5,015 nucleotides of DNA from an uncultured Clostridia bacterium (GTDB lineage: Bacteria > Bacillota > Clostridia > Oscillospirales > Ruminococcaceae): the NCBI GenBank assembly GCA_947175045.1, contig CAMWLH010000193.1, positions 1 through 5,015 on the forward strand, written 5' to 3'. Of the stretch, positions 1-5,015 are shown one piece after another; the first letter of the stretch is position 1, and each line of letters starts with the position of its first letter. The translations under genes were made by a program, and so were the position numbers. Below the pieces are notes generated by a model. The model did no database searches. It was not told the origin of the DNA and saw nothing but the letters and a program-made list of their open reading frames with translations.

Positions 1-35
1 AATATTGACGCAGGAATTTTTCGCAAGCCGATTTG

Positions 36-66
36 AAAGCGCAGCCCGCGAAGCGAGCGGAGCTTT
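36..66. repeat. Imperfect GC-rich inverted repeat
   Basis: AAAGC (36-40) pairs with GCTTT (62-66), and inside it CCGC (46-49) pairs with GCGG (57-60) around a 7-base loop. The internal loop is asymmetric (5 bases against 1). GC-rich palindromic intergenic elements of this look are often repeated in bacterial genomes, but whether this one recurs cannot be told from one copy. Confidence 0.4.
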
Positions 67-77
67 TAAATCGCAGA

Positions 78-101
78 TACGTGGCTACGTGGCTACGAGG
101 C
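78..101. repeat. Tandem repeat, 8-base unit TACGTGGC x3
   Basis: Two perfect copies of TACGTGGC (78-85, 86-93) are followed by one copy with a single change, TACGAGGC (94-101). The next 8 bases begin TAAC and are no longer recognisable as a copy. The array is seen directly in the sequence and has no assigned function. Confidence 0.85.
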
Positions 102-123
102 TAACGGAACCCGCCTTAAGCGA

Positions 124-155
124 GTGGAGTGGTGGAGTGGTGGAGTGGTGGAGTT
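124..155. repeat. Tandem repeat, 8-base unit GTGGAGTG x4
   Basis: Three perfect copies of GTGGAGTG (124-131, 132-139, 140-147) are followed by GTGGAGTT (148-155). It has the same 8-base period as the array at 78-101 and shares the GTGG core with it, so the two may have a common origin. Arrays of this kind can change copy number by slipped-strand replication. Confidence 0.85.
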
Positions 156-214
156 GTGCGGAAAATTAGCATTTAAATAATTTACTCCTCGTCAACACCT
201 TATATAAAGACTGA

Positions 215-247
215 CAGCCCCCGATTTACGGGGGCTGAATATTTTTT
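215..247. terminator. Stem-loop terminator after pilT
   Basis: There is a perfect 9-bp stem, CAGCCCCCG (215-223) with CGGGGGCTG (229-237), around a 5-base ATTTA loop. It lies 21 bases past the pilT stop codon and is well placed to end the pilB-pilT transcript. The T-run is better on the plus strand (AATATTTTTT, 238-247) than on the minus strand (TCAGTCTTTATAT, read leftward from 214). It is therefore probably bidirectional, and may also stop plus-strand transcription entering from the left. Confidence 0.8.
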
Positions 248-258
248 GAAACCGAGCA

Positions 259-1347
259 TTAAGCTCCGCCCATTTCGAGGTATCTCTTGTACTCGTTGGG
301 GTCTTGGCACCTTGTTCTTGCCACCTCGTCTGTGATCTTGCCCATACGCACAAGTCGGGCGAGGTCCTGGTCGAGGGTGAACATTCCGTTTTTCTTACCC
401 GTGGCGATAGCGGTGGGAACCTGGAATATCTTGCCCTCGCGAATCATGGAACGGATAGCGTCCGTTGCCGCGAGTATCTCAAGCGCCGCGCAGCGTCCTT
501 TTCCGTCTGAGGTGGGAACAAGGGTCTGTGATATAATGCCAACAATGGAGTTGGCGAGCTGAGAGCGTATCTGCCCCTGCGAGTGGGGAGGATAAACGTC
601 AATGATACGGTCGATCGTCTCTGCGGCGCCGGTGGTGTGCAGGGTGGAGAATACAAGATGTCCCGTTTCCGCCGCCGTTACCGCCGCGTTGATGGTCTCG
701 AAGTCGCGCATCTCACCTACGAGGATAACGTCGGGGTCTTCACGGAGCGCCGCGCGCAGCGAGCCCGCGAAGGTGTCAACGTCCTGCCCGATCTCACGCT
801 GATTTACCATCGACTGCTTGTGGGTGTGCAGATACTCGATAGGGTCCTCGACCGTGATTATATGGCAGTTCTTCTGACGGTTGATATGGTCGATCATAGC
901 CGCTAGCGTGGTGGATTTACCCGAGCCGGTAGGCCCCGTTACCAGAACCAGTCCGCGCGGCGCGAGCGAAAACTCCCCCAGCGTAGCGGGCAGACCCAGG
1001 TCGGTAAGCGTGGGTATATCATTTCTCAGCAGACGCAGCGCCACCGCGTGATATCCGCGCTGGCGGTACACGTTGACTCTGTGGCGGTATCCCGATGTGG
1101 ACACATACGAAAAGTCGGTGTCCATTCCCTTTGATATCTGCGACTTATGCTTGATCGAGGTGATCTGGTTGATAATATTTACGATTATCGGTTCCGTACA
1201 GTCGGGATAGCCCGGGAGCTTCTTGATCGAGCCGTGCAGACGGACGATAGGCGGAAGTCCCGCCGTAAAATGCAAGTCCGAGCAGCCGAGCTGTCTCGCC
1301 TCGTCCAGAATGCGGTTGATGTCCATAATGTTGTTGTTCGGTTCCAC
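259..1347 (-). CDS. pilT: Type IV pilus retraction ATPase PilT
   Basis: This encodes a 362-residue hexameric AAA-like secretion ATPase of the PilT/GspE superfamily. It sits on the cytoplasmic side of the pilus machine and drives pilus disassembly and retraction. The N-terminal PAS-like part has the family wording SDLHFTAG (23-30) and the arginine-rich stretch RHRVNVYRQRG (88-98). The core has Walker A GPTGSGKST (138-146), the Asp box VEDPIE (166-171), Walker B VILVGEMRD (207-215, catalytic Glu212) and the His box TGHLVFSTLHT (228-238). AIRSMIREGK (297-306) matches the AIRNLIRE retraction motif that separates PilT from PilB. Length is normal for PilT (about 350). The start is GTG at 1347, with AAGGAG 8 bases upstream; the next ATG, codon 8, has no suitably spaced site. 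It lies 21 bases after pilB, so the two are almost certainly co-transcribed, and a stem-loop follows it. A PilU-type accessory ATPase is a less likely alternative. Confidence 0.95.
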   Translation of the reverse strand: MEPNNNIMDINRILDEARQLGCSDLHFTAGLPPIVRLHGSIKKLPGYPDCTEPIIVNIINQITSIKHKSQISKGMDTDFSYVSTSGYRHRVNVYRQRGYHAVALRLLRNDIPTLTDLGLPATLGEFSLAPRGLVLVTGPTGSGKSTTLAAMIDHINRQKNCHIITVEDPIEYLHTHKQSMVNQREIGQDVDTFAGSLRAALREDPDVILVGEMRDFETINAAVTAAETGHLVFSTLHTTGAAETIDRIIDVYPPHSQGQIRSQLANSIVGIISQTLVPTSDGKGRCAALEILAATDAIRSMIREGKIFQVPTAIATGKKNGMFTLDQDLARLVRMGKITDEVARTRCQDPNEYKRYLEMGGA

Positions 1348-1355
1348 TTGTAATT

Positions 1356-1361
1356 CTCCTT
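1356..1361 (-). promoter_or_regulatory. Ribosome binding site of pilT
   Basis: On the minus strand AAGGAG ends 8 bases before GTG at 1347. The site selects the GTG start over the in-frame ATG seven codons further in. It lies inside the 21-base gap after the pilB stop codon. Confidence 0.85.
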
Positions 1362-1368
1362 TTTTGGG

Positions 1369-3066
1369 TTAAACGGTATAGGTAGCCTTTACCAGTTCGT
1401 CCATTGTTGTCCTCCCCGCCAGTACCATCTGCGTTACGTTGTCGCGGAGCAGCAGCGTGCCGTTGTGGGTAGCCTGCGCGCCGATCTCCTCGGCAGTCGC
1501 GCCCTTTGAAATAAGCTCTTTGATGTCGTTGGTAACGACAATTATCTCATGTATAGCGGTACGTCCCGCGTAGCCCGTGCCGCGGCATTTCTTGCAGCCG
1601 CCCTTGTGAGGCGCACATATCTTCACAGGCTCGGTCTTGCTTACGAGCCGCAGGTCTGCGGGGTCGCTGAGTACCGTTGTTTCCTTGCATTCGTTGCACA
1701 GCAGCTTTACAAGGCGCTGCGCGATGATACCTACCAGCGAGGAGGCTACCATGTAAGGCTCTACGCCCATATCGACCAGACGTATGATGGTGGAAGCCGC
1801 GTCGTTGGTATGCAGCGTCGAAAGCACAAAGTGTCCCGTGATAGCCGCGCGGATAGCGATATCCGCGGTCTCGCCGTCACGGATCTCGCCGACCATTATA
1901 ATGTCGGGGTCCTGACGCAGGATAGAACGCAGCGCCGCCGCGAAGGTCATACCCGCCTTATCGTTTATCTGGCACTGGTTTACGCCGTCGATCTTCTTCT
2001 CGACAGGGTCTTCTACCGTAACGATGTTTACGTTAGGCTGCGACAGCTCGCCGAGCGTAGCGTACAGCGTGGTGGACTTACCCGAACCCGTAGGTCCCGT
2101 AACAAGCATAACGCCGTTAGGGCAGCGGATTATCTGCTTGAACATCTCGTAGTTGTAGTCCGTCATACCGAGGTCGGTTATCTTACGGGTCTTGTCGTCC
2201 GCCGTGGAAAGCAGACGTATAACGCACTTCTCGCCGTAAACGCAGGGGATCGTCGACACACGCATATCCAGGTTTACGCGGTCGATGACCGTTCCGAAAC
2301 GTCCGTCAAGCGGTATTCTTTTCTCCGCGATATTCATACCGCCGAGAATCTTGATGCGGGTGATTATTGAGTTGTGGAAGGAGATGGGTACCTTCATGTC
2401 CTGCTCCACCAGCTCGCCGTCCATTCTGAAGCGTATTCTCGTTCTTGTCTTGAACGGCTCTATATGAATATCCGTTACCTGCATTCTGAATGCGGTCTCT
2501 ACCATCATATTAACCAGTTTAACGATAGGCGCGTTGTCAATACGCTCTGAGGATTCCGCCTCCGTGACGCTGGTATCCGCCATACGCTCGTTGGCGAGCT
2601 CGTCAACGGCGTTGTCTACCGCCTGAGAGGCGTAGAACTTGCCGATAGCCTCTTCAATGGCGGTCTTGGTGGATATCTGCGGGATTATGTCCATTCCCGT
2701 GCGAACCTTCAAATCTTCAAATATATAGAAGTTTATAGGATCGTTTGTCGCCACAAGCAGGCGGTTATTGTTGATATCAAAGGCGAGAACGCATTTCTCA
2801 CGCGCTATCTCCTCGGGTATCTTCATGACCGCTTCGGTGTTGATCTTCACCGCCGCCAGGTCGACAAAGGGCACCTTAAGGCGTATGGAAAGAGCCTGCG
2901 CGAGCTGGGTCTCCGAAACGAGCCCCATATCGAGTATGATCTCGCCGATCATCTTGCCGCCGCTTTCCTTCTGCTTATTGAGCGCGTCCTGGAGCTGCTT
3001 CTCGTTTATAAAACCATGCTCAACGAGAAGGTCGCCGATTCGCACATTTCTTGCAGGCACTTGCAT
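1369..3066 (-). CDS. pilB: Type IV pilus extension ATPase PilB
   Basis: This encodes a 565-residue cytoplasmic hexameric ATPase that powers pilin polymerisation; the length is typical of PilB/GspE. Residues about 8-145 form an MshEN (T2SSE_N) domain. Its first half-motif starts RIGDLLVEHG (9-18) and ends at Gln32, the pattern known to bind cyclic di-GMP in MshE and some PilB proteins. A variable linker (about 146-175) leads to the ATPase core. There the motifs are RIPLDGRFG (250-258), Walker A GPTGSGKST (324-332), Asp box VEDPVE (351-356), Walker B DIIMVGEIRD (388-397, Glu394) and His box TGHFVLSTLHT (410-420). A zinc-binding tetracysteine, Cys457/460 and Cys491/494 followed by GTGYAGR, is characteristic of PilB/GspE and absent from PilT. 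The ATG at 3066 has AAAGGAAG 9 bases upstream. It is first in an operon with pilT and divergent from pilD. A type II secretion GspE is the alternative, but the pilT neighbour favours PilB. Confidence 0.95.
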   Translation of the reverse strand: MQVPARNVRIGDLLVEHGFINEKQLQDALNKQKESGGKMIGEIILDMGLVSETQLAQALSIRLKVPFVDLAAVKINTEAVMKIPEEIAREKCVLAFDINNNRLLVATNDPINFYIFEDLKVRTGMDIIPQISTKTAIEEAIGKFYASQAVDNAVDELANERMADTSVTEAESSERIDNAPIVKLVNMMVETAFRMQVTDIHIEPFKTRTRIRFRMDGELVEQDMKVPISFHNSIITRIKILGGMNIAEKRIPLDGRFGTVIDRVNLDMRVSTIPCVYGEKCVIRLLSTADDKTRKITDLGMTDYNYEMFKQIIRCPNGVMLVTGPTGSGKSTTLYATLGELSQPNVNIVTVEDPVEKKIDGVNQCQINDKAGMTFAAALRSILRQDPDIIMVGEIRDGETADIAIRAAITGHFVLSTLHTNDAASTIIRLVDMGVEPYMVASSLVGIIAQRLVKLLCNECKETTVLSDPADLRLVSKTEPVKICAPHKGGCKKCRGTGYAGRTAIHEIIVVTNDIKELISKGATAEEIGAQATHNGTLLLRDNVTQMVLAGRTTMDELVKATYTV

Positions 3067-3075
3067 TTACAAATT

Positions 3076-3083
3076 CTTCCTTT
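3076..3083 (-). promoter_or_regulatory. Ribosome binding site of pilB
   Basis: AAAGGAAG on the minus strand ends 9 bases before the ATG at 3066. It supports that start, and no better in-frame start with a site is seen upstream. Confidence 0.75.
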
Positions 3084-3096
3084 CGGGTTACTATTT

Positions 3097-3161
3097 CCGG
3101 GGATTGCCCACGGATAACAGTTATCGCGGTAATACCGCGTATAAAAGCGCTCGCGCGCTTT
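3097..3161. repeat. Run of four inverted repeats upstream of pilB
   Basis: Four short palindromes follow each other almost without gaps. First, CCGGGG/CCCaCGG (3097-3113, one bulged base). Second, GATAA-CAG-TTATC (3113-3125). Third, CGCGGT-AAT-ACCGCG (3125-3139), extendable outward by TTAT/ATAA with one bulge. Fourth, AAAGCGC-TCGC-GCGCTTT (3144-3161). All are seen directly. They would fall in the pilB promoter and 5' leader, so they could be operators, RNA hairpins that tune pilB translation, or a leader attenuator. I do not recognise a known riboswitch; the conserved blocks of the cyclic di-GMP-I (GEMM) class are not seen. Confidence 0.6.
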
Positions 3162-3170
3162 ACATATCAA
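3141..3170 (-). promoter_or_regulatory. Candidate sigma-70 promoter for pilB-pilT
   Basis: On the minus strand TTGATA (-35, 3170-3165) and TTTTAT (-10, 3146-3141) are 18 bases apart. The -35 has four or five consensus bases and the -10 has four of six. The perfect palindrome at 3144-3161 fills most of the spacer, which is where a repressor operator might sit. Transcription would start near 3134, giving a leader of roughly 65-70 bases. The match is moderate and other starts are possible. Confidence 0.4.
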
Positions 3171-3213
3171 GTCAGCGTTTACCGACCGCCGCGTACAAAC
3201 AGCGCGAAATGTC

Positions 3214-3242
3214 TTGCAATATCGGTAAAAATATGCTACAAT
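3214..3242 (+). promoter_or_regulatory. Sigma-70 promoter for pilD
   Basis: TTGCAA (3214-3219) and TACAAT (3237-3242) are separated by exactly 17 bases. The -10 is preceded by TGC, which fits an extended -10 element. Transcription would start near 3249, leaving a leader of about 24 bases that contains the ribosome binding site. This is the best promoter in the window. It is divergent from the candidate pilB promoter, with 43 bases between the two -35 boxes. Confidence 0.7.
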
Positions 3243-3257
3243 ATAAATACAAAAACT

Positions 3258-3265
3258 GAAAGGAG
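3258..3265 (+). promoter_or_regulatory. Ribosome binding site of pilD
   Basis: GAAAGGAG ends 7 bases before the ATG at 3273. It fixes the start of pilD, although the reading frame stays open upstream to 3051. That upstream extension would run through the promoter and would add residues before the first membrane helix. Confidence 0.9.
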
Positions 3266-3272
3266 TTTTTAT

Positions 3273-4319
3273 ATGGAACTTCCAATTTATATTGTATGCT
3301 GCGTTCTGGTGTTCATTTTCGGCTCCGTTATAGGGAGCTTTCTGAACGTCGTCATACTGCGCACGCCGCTCAAGCAATCGATAATAACCGAGCCGTCCCA
3401 CTGCTTTTCCTGCGGCAGCAGGCTGAAATGGTACGATATGTTCCCCATTTTCAGTTGGCTTATCCTCCGCGGAAAGTGCCGCTTCTGCAAGGCTAAGATA
3501 TCTCCGCGGTACATGATAAACGAGGCGGTCTGCGCGGTCAGCTACCTGCTGGCATTCCTGCGTTACGGATTTTCGCTTGAGTTCGCCGCAGCGGTCATTC
3601 TCTTCGCGGTGCTTATCGTGCTCAGCGGGATAGACATCGACCACTACGAAATTCCCTACTGGTGCAGCATTACCGTTGCCGTGCTTGGTATCGCGGCGTT
3701 CTTCCTGTTCAAGGAGATCGTCTGGTGGGAGCGCCTTGTGGCTCTGGGAGTTGTCGGCGTCCTGTTCGTGATACTTGTGCTTATCGGCGGAATGGGCGGT
3801 GGAGACCTCCAACTTATGCTGGGCGCGTCGCTTCTTCTCGGGTTTGACGTATTCCCCGCGCTTTTCATCGGTATCGTTCTCGGAGCGATATACGGCTCGG
3901 TAAAAAAGATACGCGACAGAAAATCCGAAAAGCAGGTCGCGGAGAAGATCAAAGCCCTTGTCACCGACTGGTACCAGGATCAGCTTGATAAAGACGTTGG
4001 CTATGTAAGCGAGGGTCACGAGGACATCGTTGTCGGCAGCATCAGCGACGGCGAGCCGGATATCGAGTGGGAGTTCCTGGACGAGAACGTCTGGAAGGGT
4101 CTCCCCGACAAGGCCGCCTTAAGCAAGGCGCTCCGCGAAAGCATTACCGACGAGCGCGAGGGCGGCTTTAAGATCTTCATAAAGGAAGACCTTATCACCA
4201 AGGTCAAGTATTCGCGCAGAATGGTATTCGGACCCTTTCTCGCGGTTGGTATCTCCGCGGCTTGGCTGTACGGCTCGATAATAACCGAGTGGTACGTTTC
4301 GCTTTTCTCCGCGGTCTGA
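3273..4319 (+). CDS. pilD: Prepilin peptidase / N-methyltransferase PilD
   Basis: This encodes a 348-residue polytopic membrane aspartyl protease (A24 family) that removes the leader of type IV prepilins and methylates the new N-terminus. Helix 1 (about 5-28) contains GSVIGSFLNVVILR, typical of the family. The cytoplasmic methyltransferase loop has the zinc tetracysteine Cys44/47 and Cys69/72, with the linking wording DMFPIFSWLILRGKC. Catalytic aspartates are probably Asp121 (SGIDIDHYEIP) and Asp178 (GMGGGDLQL). Further helices lie near 82-97, 103-119, 131-146, 154-171 and 181-209, and the last begins at FGPFLAVG (319-326). Usual family length is about 250-290. The excess is a strongly acidic insertion of roughly 100 residues (about 211-312) before FGPFL, predicted to be cytoplasmic. 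The gene is divergent from pilB, with its own promoter, and faces a terminator downstream. GspO and ComC are names for the same enzyme family. Confidence 0.94.
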   Translation: MELPIYIVCCVLVFIFGSVIGSFLNVVILRTPLKQSIITEPSHCFSCGSRLKWYDMFPIFSWLILRGKCRFCKAKISPRYMINEAVCAVSYLLAFLRYGFSLEFAAAVILFAVLIVLSGIDIDHYEIPYWCSITVAVLGIAAFFLFKEIVWWERLVALGVVGVLFVILVLIGGMGGGDLQLMLGASLLLGFDVFPALFIGIVLGAIYGSVKKIRDRKSEKQVAEKIKALVTDWYQDQLDKDVGYVSEGHEDIVVGSISDGEPDIEWEFLDENVWKGLPDKAALSKALRESITDEREGGFKIFIKEDLITKVKYSRRMVFGPFLAVGISAAWLYGSIITEWYVSLFSAV

Positions 4320-4333
4320 TCCCAATTTGATAG

Positions 4334-4369
4334 AAAATATCGGGGCGGCTCTCGCCCCGAATTTTCTTT
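4334..4369. terminator. Bidirectional terminator between pilD and the convergent gene
   Basis: There is a perfect 7-bp stem, CGGGGCG (4341-4347) with CGCCCCG (4353-4359), around a 5-base GCTCT loop. It is flanked by an A-rich side (AAAATAT) and a T-rich side (AATTTTCTTT), so both strands carry a T-run after the hairpin. It lies 21 bases after the pilD stop and 14 bases after the stop of the convergent gene, so it can serve both. Confidence 0.85.
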
Positions 4370-4373
4370 GGCG

Positions 4374-5015
4374 TCAAGTGGTGGTCGGAGTTGCTGCCAG
4401 CTTTCTCTCTACATAGAATATATAGGTCTCCTTAAAGCTGTTATCGCCGGGATTCAGCGACTTGGGCAGCGGCTCGGTGATTTTGAAGGGCTGGTTCAGG
4501 CTTGTGTCCTGCTGTGAAAGCTCGATATTTCTCAGAACGGTATAGCCTGTTCCCGAGAACACAAGGTCGCTCGACGTGGGACTTGCAGTTGTATCGCCCT
4601 TACCGCCGCGCATTAGCGGATCGTCAAATATCTCAACGTCGATCTGTACGGCGGGCATATCCTTTTTCGAGCCGTCCGACTGCTCCTGCTGAACGCGCGA
4701 TATAATCACCTTGGGGTATATCCCGTCGAAGTAGCAGGGATCAAACACCATCGTATCGGAGGCGGGTGTGGAGTTGGTTTTCAGCGCACCCGAGCTCTCA
4801 ACCGTCTCATTGCAGATAAAGTATTTATAGGTCTGGGACTTATCGTCCATCGCGTACCTTATGCTGATGCACTTAAGGCTGTAATTGCTGTCGGTTTTTC
4901 CCCTAAGCTCGGTAATGACGGAGTTTCCCTTGGACTGCACGTCGGAAAAATCGGTGTCGGTGAGAACCGCGATATAAGCCGCGTTCCTTATGCTTCGCGA
5001 GATGTAATATTCAAT
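4374..5015 (-). CDS. Partial gene, possible minor pilin (PilW/GspJ-like)
   Basis: The frame is open from the right edge to a TGA at 4376-4374, giving 213 visible residues. The 5' end is outside the window. A GTG at 4940 could be read as a start, but it has no ribosome binding site and the frame continues upstream through 25 more codons. The first visible residues, IEYYISRSIRNAAYIAV, resemble the stretch that follows the N-terminal helix in PilW/GspJ-type pseudopilins. The rest is a polar, beta-rich-looking domain with three cysteines (visible residues 49, 68 and 94), Ser/Thr/Asp-rich loops and a threonine-rich tail. No membrane segment is visible, as expected if the prepilin leader and helix lie upstream. 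Location beside pilD, pilB and pilT supports a pilin-like product and therefore a PilD substrate. This is an inference; an unrelated secreted protein is possible. Confidence 0.65.
   Translation of the reverse strand: MEYYISRSIRNAAYIAVLTDTDFSDVQSKGNSVITELRGKTDSNYSLKCISIRYAMDDKSQTYKYFICNETVESSGALKTNSTPASDTMVFDPCYFDGIYPKVIISRVQQEQSDGSKKDMPAVQIDVEIFDDPLMRGGKGDTTASPTSSDLVFSGTGYTVLRNIELSQQDTSLNQPFKITEPLPKSLNPGDNSFKETYIFYVERKLAATPTTT

Larger units (their letters stand above)
1..214. other. Non-coding left flank with repeats
   Basis: No gene is supported here. The segment contains an imperfect GC-rich hairpin near 36-66 and two tandem arrays of 8-base units (78-101 and 124-155), then an AT-rich stretch from about 160 to 210. 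One plus-strand frame is open from position 2 to a TAG at 167-169, but it runs through both arrays, shows no recognisable motif, and has no visible start inside the window. The 8-base period is not a multiple of three, so copy-number change would break such a frame. I treat the stretch as an intergenic repeat region. It could still contain the 3' end of a plus-strand gene that begins outside the window. Confidence 0.6.

Noticed and set aside
78..155. CRISPR array
   Set aside because: The units are 8 bases long and directly abutting, with no spacers, and no cas gene is present.
2..169. Plus-strand frame open from the left edge to TAG at 167-169 (55 codons)
   Set aside because: It crosses two 8-base tandem arrays and a hairpin, has no visible start or recognisable motif, and gives a low-complexity Gly/Trp/Ser/Val-rich end. 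It is most likely a chance frame in repeat DNA, though a gene end cannot be fully excluded.
1549..2370. Plus-strand open frame (273 codons) inside pilB
   Set aside because: It lies antisense to the conserved ATPase core; the product is Arg/Tyr/Val-rich with no motif, as expected from a shadow of a GC-rich coding strand.
3067..3161. Cyclic di-GMP riboswitch in the pilB leader
   Set aside because: The idea is attractive given the MshEN domain, but the conserved blocks of the cyclic di-GMP-I class were not found; only generic hairpins are visible.
3051..3272. Upstream extension of the pilD frame
   Set aside because: The extension covers the -35, the -10 and the ribosome binding site of pilD. 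The ATG at 3273 is followed directly by the family's first helix.
3006..4019. Long minus-strand open frame (337 codons) antisense to pilD and overlapping the pilB start
   Set aside because: Its product is highly charged and low in hydrophobic structure, has no family motif, and overlaps two genes with full sets of conserved residues. It is a shadow frame.
4938..4940. GTG as start of the right-hand minus-strand gene
   Set aside because: There is no ribosome binding site in front of it, and the frame stays open with pilin-like sequence to the edge of the window.

Overview
The window is a piece of a type IV pilus (T4P) assembly locus, probably from an anaerobic Clostridia-like Firmicute of the Ruminococcus/Oscillospiraceae kind. 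That placement is an inference from the strong AAGGAG-type ribosome binding sites, the protein style (clostridial PilB/PilT wording), the moderately GC-rich coding sequence with AT-rich spacers, and the gene organisation. No rRNA or other phylogenetic marker is present.

Layout, left to right. Positions 1-258 hold no convincing gene: there is a GC-rich imperfect hairpin, two separate tandem arrays of 8-base units, and a strong stem-loop terminator. Next come two minus-strand genes that read as one operon, pilB (1369-3066, extension ATPase) followed after 21 bases by pilT (259-1347, retraction ATPase, GTG start). A 206-base divergent spacer (3067-3272) separates pilB from the plus-strand prepilin peptidase gene pilD (3273-4319). 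It carries a good sigma-70-type promoter for pilD, a weaker candidate for pilB, and an uninterrupted run of four inverted repeats on the pilB side. A bidirectional terminator (about 4334-4369) lies between pilD and a convergent minus-strand gene (4374 to beyond 5015) whose 5' end is cut by the window. The visible part looks like the globular part of a minor pilin (PilW/GspJ-like), but that call is tentative.

Together the genes cover three steps of pilus biology. PilD cleaves and N-methylates prepilins in the membrane, PilB powers pilus extension from the cytoplasm, and PilT powers retraction. The partial gene may encode a substrate of PilD. PilB has an N-terminal MshEN-type domain that suggests control by cyclic di-GMP. 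The platform protein PilC, the major pilin and PilM/N/O are not in the window.

The points most worth a second look are an acidic cytoplasmic insertion of about 100 residues in PilD between its last two membrane segments, the palindrome-dense pilB leader/promoter, the altered second half of the MshEN motif in PilB, and the 8-base tandem arrays at the left edge. I see no clear evidence of a wholly new system: this is a recognisable T4P locus with some unusual details.
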